Part shown: piece by piece, positions 42,988-47,783 of the stretch
Layout: each line of letters begins with the position of its first letter
How positions within the stretch are numbered: position 1 is the first letter of the stretch
Source: Xenorhabdus stockiae
GTDB taxonomy: Bacteria; Pseudomonadota; Gammaproteobacteria; Enterobacterales; Enterobacteriaceae
DNA: 47,783 nucleotides
Direction of reading: 5' to 3'
NCBI RefSeq assembly: GCF_002632825.1
Contig: NZ_NJAJ01000032.1
Coordinates: 1 to 47,783, forward strand
Translations under genes and position numbers: made by a program
The notes under the pieces: model-generated
The model's database searches: none
Seen by the model: only the letters and a program-made list of their open reading frames with translations
Told to the model about the DNA's origin: nothing

Positions 42988-43362
42988 ATGGAACAATATC
43001 GCCAGGATAAAAGCACAATGCTGCTGGCTCTTATCGTTGGATTGGCAACTCACGGCACTTTTTCAGCATTTTTTAATTCGTTGGTACCTTTTTCAATTTT
43101 CCCGATTATCACACTTGCACTATCTTTGTATTGTCTCCATCAGCGTTATTTAAATTATCCCATGGCTGAGGGATTACCAAAACTGGCTGTTGGTTGTTTC
43201 TTTTTAGGCCTTTTCGCCTATAACGCAATTATTCGGGTTAACCACCCAGAAATTGGCTCCAATTTCCTGTCTGTTGTGGTTGGAACGGCATTAGTCTTCT
43301 GGCTTTACAGGAAGATAAAAGGGCGCAGACAACAGGCAACTCTGTCAGAAAAACATAACTGA
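42988..43362 (+). CDS. yijD: Inner-membrane DUF1422 protein YijD
   Basis: A 124-residue protein with four predicted membrane helices, similar to E. coli YijD (119): LLALIVGLATHGTFSAFF, then SLYCLHQRYLNY and EIGSNFLSVV. The function is unknown. AAGGAG stands about eleven bases before the ATG; cotranscribed with fabR, a pairing kept from E. coli, which suggests a link to membrane lipid state (inference). Confidence 0.92.
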   Translation: MEQYRQDKSTMLLALIVGLATHGTFSAFFNSLVPFSIFPIITLALSLYCLHQRYLNYPMAEGLPKLAVGCFFLGLFAYNAIIRVNHPEIGSNFLSVVVGTALVFWLYRKIKGRRQQATLSEKHN

Positions 43363-43387
43363 TGACTGTTTGAGAAACATGTTATGA

Positions 43388-43416
43388 AAACGCCATAATA
43401 ATCCGTTATGGCGTTT
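43388..43416. terminator. Bidirectional terminator between yijD and trmA
   Basis: AAACGCCATAA (43388-43398) and TTATGGCGTTT (43406-43416) are perfect 11-bp arms with a 7-base loop, between convergent yijD and trmA. Confidence 0.88.
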
Positions 43417-43450
43417 GTAAGGTAAAAACGGGTTGGTAGTAACAATAGAA

Positions 43451-44551
43451 TTAATTGATTCTTTCCAGTAATACTCCACACTCCATATGGTGGGTATAAG
43501 GGAACTGATCAAAAAGAGCCAGCTTGCTGACTTTGTGGGTTTGCGACAATGTTTCCAGATTCTGGCAGAGCGTTTCCGGGTTACAGGAAATGTACAGAAT
43601 ACGCGGGTATCCTTGTACCATTCTGACCGTTTCTTCATCTAAGCCACTGCGCGGCGGATCGACAAAAATGGTTTCACACTGATAACTCTTCAGGTCAATT
43701 CCCTGAAGACGGTTGAACTCCCGCTCTCCATTCATTGCCTGAGTGAATTCCTCTGCCGACATACGGATAATCTGTACGTTATCAATCTGATTGGCTTCAA
43801 TATTAAACTGAGCAGCAGCAACGGAAGGTTTAGCAATTTCCGTCGCCAGCACACGTTCAAAGTTCTGAGCCAATGCCAGAGAAAAGTTACCATTACCACA
43901 ATACAGTTCAAGCAGGTCGCCTTTGGCATCTTTGGTGCTGTTAATCGCCCACTCCAGCATATGAATATTGATACTGGCGTTTGGCTGGGTAAAGCTGTTT
44001 TCAACCTGACGGTAAATCATTGTCTTACCGGCGACAGGTAGCTCTTCATCTATATAGTCATGATCAAGCATAATTTTGGTTTTTGATGCACGCCCAATAA
44101 GCTGAACATCAAAGCCTTCTGCTTTTAGCTGATCTCGTAATGCGGTTGCTTGTTCACGCCACTCATCCTCCAGTTTTTTATGGTAAAGGAGGGAAACAAT
44201 GATTTTGTTGCTGCGAGTAGCGAGATAATCAGCCTGAAACAGTTTGTGGCGCAATACTGAATTATTTTTCACGCCCGCAATAATGGCCTGCATCATGCTA
44301 TTAATGAGTTGGCAGGCAACGGGAAACTGATCAATCCGGATACGCTGCTTAGTTTGTTGATCAAACATAATGTGGTAGAGGTCATCTTCCTCATGCCAGA
44401 TACGGAATTCTGCACGCATTCTGTAGTGAGATGCGGGGGAACGGAAAACTTCAGGCTCGGGCGCACTAAAGGAAACCATCATTTCTTTCAGACGATGGAC
44501 TTTCTCCATCAATTGGTTTTCATAATCTTCCGTTGGCAAGAGATTCTGCAT
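43451..44551 (-). CDS. trmA: tRNA (uracil-5-)-methyltransferase TrmA
   Basis: SAM-dependent enzyme forming m5U54 in the T loop of tRNAs. 366 residues, as in E. coli. Rossmann-fold [14 protein letters not shown] near 210-223, motif [13 protein letters not shown] near 298-310, and the catalytic Cys in [11 protein letters not shown] (about residue 324). No iron-sulfur Cys cluster is present, which separates it from RlmC/RlmD. Divergent from btuB with 177 bp between, as in E. coli. Confidence 0.98.
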   Translation of the reverse strand: MQNLLPTEDYENQLMEKVHRLKEMMVSFSAPEPEVFRSPASHYRMRAEFRIWHEEDDLYHIMFDQQTKQRIRIDQFPVACQLINSMMQAIIAGVKNNSVLRHKLFQADYLATRSNKIIVSLLYHKKLEDEWREQATALRDQLKAEGFDVQLIGRASKTKIMLDHDYIDEELPVAGKTMIYRQVENSFTQPNASINIHMLEWAINSTKDAKGDLLELYCGNGNFSLALAQNFERVLATEIAKPSVAAAQFNIEANQIDNVQIIRMSAEEFTQAMNGEREFNRLQGIDLKSYQCETIFVDPPRSGLDEETVRMVQGYPRILYISCNPETLCQNLETLSQTHKVSKLALFDQFPYTHHMECGVLLERIN

Positions 44552-44728
44552 TATCTGGTTCTCGTATGATCACATTAAGAAAAATTTCCGAGCGGCATTG
44601 TAGGGAAAGTACAAAGGATGTCCAGTTTTCTGGTTCATTACCCGGCTTTTTTGATAGGAAGGTATTCTGGACACTACCCTGCCTTCATCGTAGCATGGCT
44701 CTTTAATAGTTAGACTCCATTCTCTCCC

Positions 44729-46576
44729 ATGATAAATAAAAAACACACTTTTATATCCGCCACTTTCATGGTGGTGTTTTCTGGCTGGAGCAATTTCTCC
44801 GCCGCAGATAATCAGGACTCGCTGGTGGTGACAGCAACCCGCTTTAAACAGCCCGTTTCTTCTGTTCTGGCACCAGTAACGATTGTGACCCGTGACGAAA
44901 TAGACAACTGGCAGTCAAATAGCTTGGTTGATGTATTGCGCCGTTTACCTGGAGTTGATATTTCTCAATATGGTGGAATAGGGCAGAGTTCTTCTTTATT
45001 TATACGAGGTTCAGATTCACGCCATGTTTTGATTTTGGTCGATGGTATTCGGTTAAATCAAGCAGGCATTACAGGCTCTTCTGACCTTAGCCAGATCCCG
45101 CTTAGTTTAGTGCAAAAAATTGAATATATTCGCGGTGCACGTTCTGCTGTATATGGCTCAGATGCGATTGGAGGAGTACTCAATATCATCACAACACGAG
45201 AGCATCAAGGGACGACACTCAATGCAGGGATCGGTTCGTATGGATACCAGAATTACAATGGTTCAACCCAGCAAAAATTGGGTGAAGATACTGTACTGAG
45301 TGCTGCAGCGGGCTATACCTATACCAAGGGATTTGATGTAGTCGCTGATGGCAGTACGGGTGGATACCCTCAGTCGGATCGTGACGGTTTTATGAGTAAT
45401 GCTTTGTGGTTGGGGATTAATCATCAGTTTAATGATCGGTTCAATGGATTTGTTCGCACTTCTGGATTTAATAACCGCTCGAATTATGATAGCGGTAATG
45501 ATTGGGATTATCCATATGCCAGACCTGATACTCGTGAATTTTTCAGTCGTAGTTATGATGTAGGCATCCAATTTAATCAGGATGTGTATTCATCTCAATT
45601 GATTGCGAGTTATAGCCATGCAAAGGATTATAACTTTGATCCCAAATATGGTCGCTATGATAAGAGTTCTGGGCTAAGTAATTCTAAAAATTACAATATT
45701 CAGTGGGGTAATTCACTGAGTGTTGGTCATGGGGCAGTCAGTGGTGGCATTGATTGGCAAAGGGAATCTGTTGCTGCGGGTTCAAATTCTATTCTGGCAA
45801 AAAGAAATATTGATAATACGGGGTTATATTTAACCGCTCAGCAAAAAATTCATACAGTTATTGTCGAGGGTGCTGTTCGTTCGGATAAACATTCTGAATA
45901 TGGTTGGAATACCACATGGCAAACAGCAATGGGATGGGAGTTCATTGATGGCTATCGTCTGATTGCTTCCTATGGAACGGCATTTAAAGCACCAACACTT
46001 GGCCAGCTTTATAGTAAGTGGGGAAATATAAATCTTAAGCCAGAACAAAGTAAGCAATGGGAAGGTGGTCTAGAAGGCCTTACCGGAACGCTAGGTTGGC
46101 GTTTAAGTGCTTATCGGAATGAGATTAGTGAATTTATCGGTTTTGAAAATAATCGTTATTACAACATTGCACAAACGACTATTAAGGGAGTTGAGTGGGT
46201 AGGAAATCTGGATACTGGAATATTCCAACATCAGCTTACATTGCAATATGTTGATCCGCGTGATGGTAATGACCAACCATTGACTCGCCGAGCTAAGCAA
46301 CAAGTTAAATACCAATTAGATTGGGAAGTTCTGAATATTGATTGGGGAGTGACTTATCAATATTTAGGCCAGCGCTATGATACAAACACCAATACTTATA
46401 AGAGGACTCGTGTGGGCGGAGTCAGTCTATGGGATATCAATGGGTCTTATCCAGTCACTGACCGTCTGACAATCCATGCTAGAATAGCTAATCTGTTTGA
46501 TAAAAATTATGAGACAGCGTATGGCTATCGCACTCCAGGACGAGAATACTTCATCACAGGCAGTTACAACTTCTGA
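44729..46576 (+). CDS. btuB: Outer-membrane vitamin B12 receptor BtuB
   Basis: TonB-dependent 22-strand barrel for cobalamin uptake. 615 residues (E. coli 614). Signal peptide of about 26 residues ending near NFSAA; TonB box [10 protein letters not shown]; plug domain with [16 protein letters not shown] and [17 protein letters not shown]; barrel ending ...GSYNF with the terminal Phe needed for outer-membrane insertion. There is no clear Shine-Dalgarno before the ATG (ACTCCATTCTCTCCC), and the 177-bp leader region lacks a recognisable cobalamin riboswitch. Its 3' end overlaps murI by 56 bases. Confidence 0.97.
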   Translation: MINKKHTFISATFMVVFSGWSNFSAADNQDSLVVTATRFKQPVSSVLAPVTIVTRDEIDNWQSNSLVDVLRRLPGVDISQYGGIGQSSSLFIRGSDSRHVLILVDGIRLNQAGITGSSDLSQIPLSLVQKIEYIRGARSAVYGSDAIGGVLNIITTREHQGTTLNAGIGSYGYQNYNGSTQQKLGEDTVLSAAAGYTYTKGFDVVADGSTGGYPQSDRDGFMSNALWLGINHQFNDRFNGFVRTSGFNNRSNYDSGNDWDYPYARPDTREFFSRSYDVGIQFNQDVYSSQLIASYSHAKDYNFDPKYGRYDKSSGLSNSKNYNIQWGNSLSVGHGAVSGGIDWQRESVAAGSNSILAKRNIDNTGLYLTAQQKIHTVIVEGAVRSDKHSEYGWNTTWQTAMGWEFIDGYRLIASYGTAFKAPTLGQLYSKWGNINLKPEQSKQWEGGLEGLTGTLGWRLSAYRNEISEFIGFENNRYYNIAQTTIKGVEWVGNLDTGIFQHQLTLQYVDPRDGNDQPLTRRAKQQVKYQLDWEVLNIDWGVTYQYLGQRYDTNTNTYKRTRVGGVSLWDINGSYPVTDRLTIHARIANLFDKNYETAYGYRTPGREYFITGSYNF

Positions 46577-47399
46577 TTTAACTACATTCGATATAAAGAA
46601 AACCGCCCAACCGACCATTCTGGTATTTGATTCCGGTGTGGGTGGTTTATCTGTCTATCAGGAGATCCGACAATTGCTGCCGGATCTCCACTATATATAT
46701 GCATTCGATAATGAAGCCTTCCCTTATGGTGAGAAAACAGCGGAAGTCATTATTGAACGGGTTGTCAAAGTTGTTGATGAAATCCAGAAAAGGCATCCAT
46801 TAGCAATTGTCGTTATCGCCTGCAATACCGCGAGTACTGTCAGCCTGCCAGCTTTGCGTGAGCGTTTTTCTTTTCCTGTTGTGGGTGTTGTTCCTGCTAT
46901 CAAACCTGCCGCGAAGCTCACTTGTAACCGTGTGGTTGGACTATTGGCGACACGGGCAACAGTCAATCGTGACTATACTAAAGAACTTATCACCAGATTC
47001 GCTACAGATTGTCAGGTTCATGCTATCGGCTCTGCTGAGCTGGTTGAACTGGCAGAGCGAAAGCTGCACGGAGAAACCATTCCTCTGGAAGAACTGGAAA
47101 AAATATTAAAACCGTGGCTGAGAATGAAAGAACCACCAGACACTGTTATTTTGGGATGTACTCATTTTCCTTTACTTGCAGAGGAACTGTCTCAGGTTCT
47201 GCCTAATGGCACGAGATTGATTGATTCAGGTGCTGCAATTGCACGAAGAACAGCATGGCTGATAAAAAATCAAGAAAATTTATCCGCAACGACAGAAAAT
47301 AACTTAGCGTATTGCACCAAAATAGACGCTAATAGCGAGTCTCTACGGCCTGTTTTATATAATTATGGCTTCATTTCGCTGGAAAAACTGCCAACTTAA
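46521..47399 (+). CDS. murI: Glutamate racemase
   Basis: Makes D-glutamate for peptidoglycan. 292 residues from the ATG at 46521, inside btuB in another frame; the E. coli gene overlaps btuB in the same way. [15 protein letters not shown] near 36-50, catalytic Cys101 in IACNTAST and Cys213 in [10 protein letters not shown]. The N-terminal stretch [12 protein letters not shown] resembles E. coli MATKLQDGNT, supporting this start over in-frame TTG 46497. Followed directly by the rrn promoters. Confidence 0.96.
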   Translation: MAIALQDENTSSQAVTTSDLTTFDIKKTAQPTILVFDSGVGGLSVYQEIRQLLPDLHYIYAFDNEAFPYGEKTAEVIIERVVKVVDEIQKRHPLAIVVIACNTASTVSLPALRERFSFPVVGVVPAIKPAAKLTCNRVVGLLATRATVNRDYTKELITRFATDCQVHAIGSAELVELAERKLHGETIPLEELEKILKPWLRMKEPPDTVILGCTHFPLLAEELSQVLPNGTRLIDSGAAIARRTAWLIKNQENLSATTENNLAYCTKIDANSESLRPVLYNYGFISLEKLPT

Positions 47400-47450
47400 G
47401 TCAAATTTGACGCAATAACCAGCAGTCGGTGTTTTTTTTCAAAAAAACTA

Positions 47451-47478
47451 TTGTCAGGGCCGAAAAACTCCCTATAAT
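47451..47478 (+). promoter_or_regulatory. rRNA operon promoter P1
   Basis: TTGTCA (47451-47456), a 16-bp spacer and TATAAT (47473-47478) followed by the GC-rich discriminator GCGCCACC. This is virtually E. coli rrnB P1. An AT tract (T8-C-A7, 47431-47449) sits at the UP-element position just upstream. Confidence 0.95.
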
Positions 47479-47549
47479 GCGCCACCACTGACCGACGCTG
47501 AGCTGCAACACGCTGCGAAGGCCAGCGGCAGGAAAGCGAAAATAAACGC

Positions 47550-47577
47550 TTGACTCCGGAGGCAAAAAGCGTAAGAT
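47550..47577 (+). promoter_or_regulatory. rRNA operon promoter P2
   Basis: TTGACT (47550-47555), a 16-bp spacer and TAAGAT (47572-47577), about 100 bp downstream of P1 as in enterobacterial rrn operons. Confidence 0.85.
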
Positions 47578-47591
47578 ACGCAGCCTCGCAA

Positions 47592-47628
47592 CCCGGAAGA
47601 CGCTTCCGGTTGCCACCGCTCTTTAACA
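47592..47628 (+). promoter_or_regulatory. rrn leader boxB and boxA antitermination sites
   Basis: boxB-like hairpin CCGGAAG (47593-47599) with CTTCCGG (47603-47609), then boxA GCTCTTTAACA (47618-47628). The following AATCAGACAATCTGTGTGGGCACTCG is the conserved enterobacterial leader (boxC region). These load Nus factors for rRNA antitermination. Confidence 0.92.
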
Positions 47629-47771
47629 AATTAATCAGACAATCTGTGTGGGCACTCGCAAGACACTATCGACAGCCGAAAGGCAAAAAAAGATTAAAGT
47701 CTTGAAGAGTGACTGAAACAGTTAATTCATTACGAACTAACAGTAACGATTCTTTGAGCATCAAACACTTT

Positions 47772-47783
47772 TAATTGAAGAGT
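47772..47783 (+). rRNA. rrs: 16S rRNA, first 12 bases (truncated by window end)
   Basis: TAATTGAAGAGT at the right edge aligns with the mature 16S 5' end AAATTGAAGAGT of E. coli, preceded by the expected leader ...TTCTTTGAGCATCAAACACTTT. The rest of the operon lies outside. The murI-rrn junction matches E. coli rrnB. Confidence 0.88.

Overview
The window is about 47.8 kb of gene-dense gammaproteobacterial chromosome with no phage, insertion sequence, CRISPR array or tRNA. Most proteins are close relatives of Escherichia coli proteins and the order follows the E. coli 88-90 minute region (fieF-pfkA-sbp-tpiA, glpFK-zapB-rraA-menA-hslUV-ftsN-cytR-priA-rpmE-metJ-metBL, ppc, argECBH, oxyR-sthA-fabR-yijD-trmA-btuB-murI-rrn). 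Moderate AT content, four ERIC repeats, an argECBGH cluster and the unusual insertions point to an enterobacterium outside the E. coli group. I infer the Photorhabdus/Xenorhabdus (Morganellaceae) neighbourhood, but the genus is not proven from this sequence alone.

Layout. 1-3.5 kb: an accessory envelope block where E. coli has cpxRA/cpxP: an O-antigen ligase family gene (-), an ERIC, and a translationally coupled pair of a PlsC-like acyltransferase and a CdsA-like phosphatidate cytidylyltransferase (+). 3.5-9.9 kb: fieF, pfkA, sbp, tpiA, yiiQ, yiiR, fpr. 10-14 kb: emrD with a structured leader, then glpFK without glpX. 14.3-23.3 kb: zapB, rraA, menA, hslVU with a sigma-32 promoter, ftsN, cytR, priA and rpmE with promoter, leader hairpin and terminator. 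23.4-32.2 kb: the methionine block, metJ diverging from metBL across tandem met boxes, then ppc and an inverted, stand-alone metF with its own five met boxes. 32.4-33.4 kb: an AT-rich orphan GT9 glycosyltransferase. 33.6-39.5 kb: argE diverging from argCBGH across a pair of ARG boxes. 39.7-47.4 kb: oxyR, sthA, fabR-yijD, trmA, btuB and murI. 47.4-47.8 kb: rrn P1, P2 and the antitermination leader, ending at the first bases of 16S rRNA.

Functionally the region holds glycolysis and anaplerosis (pfkA, tpiA, ppc), sulfur and methionine supply (sbp, metJ/B/L/F), arginine synthesis, glycerol uptake, heat-shock proteolysis, division (zapB, ftsN), replication restart, redox control (oxyR, sthA, fpr) and cell envelope functions.

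I did not find a convincing undescribed system. The most worthwhile second looks are: all four ERICs face the gene start on one side in the same orientation, one of them carrying a structured insert of about 69 bp in front of ppc; the two stacked hairpins before emrD; the btuB leader without a recognisable cobalamin riboswitch; the non-syntenic envelope genes (O-antigen ligase, PlsC/CdsA pair, GT9); and the relocated metF with its own operator.
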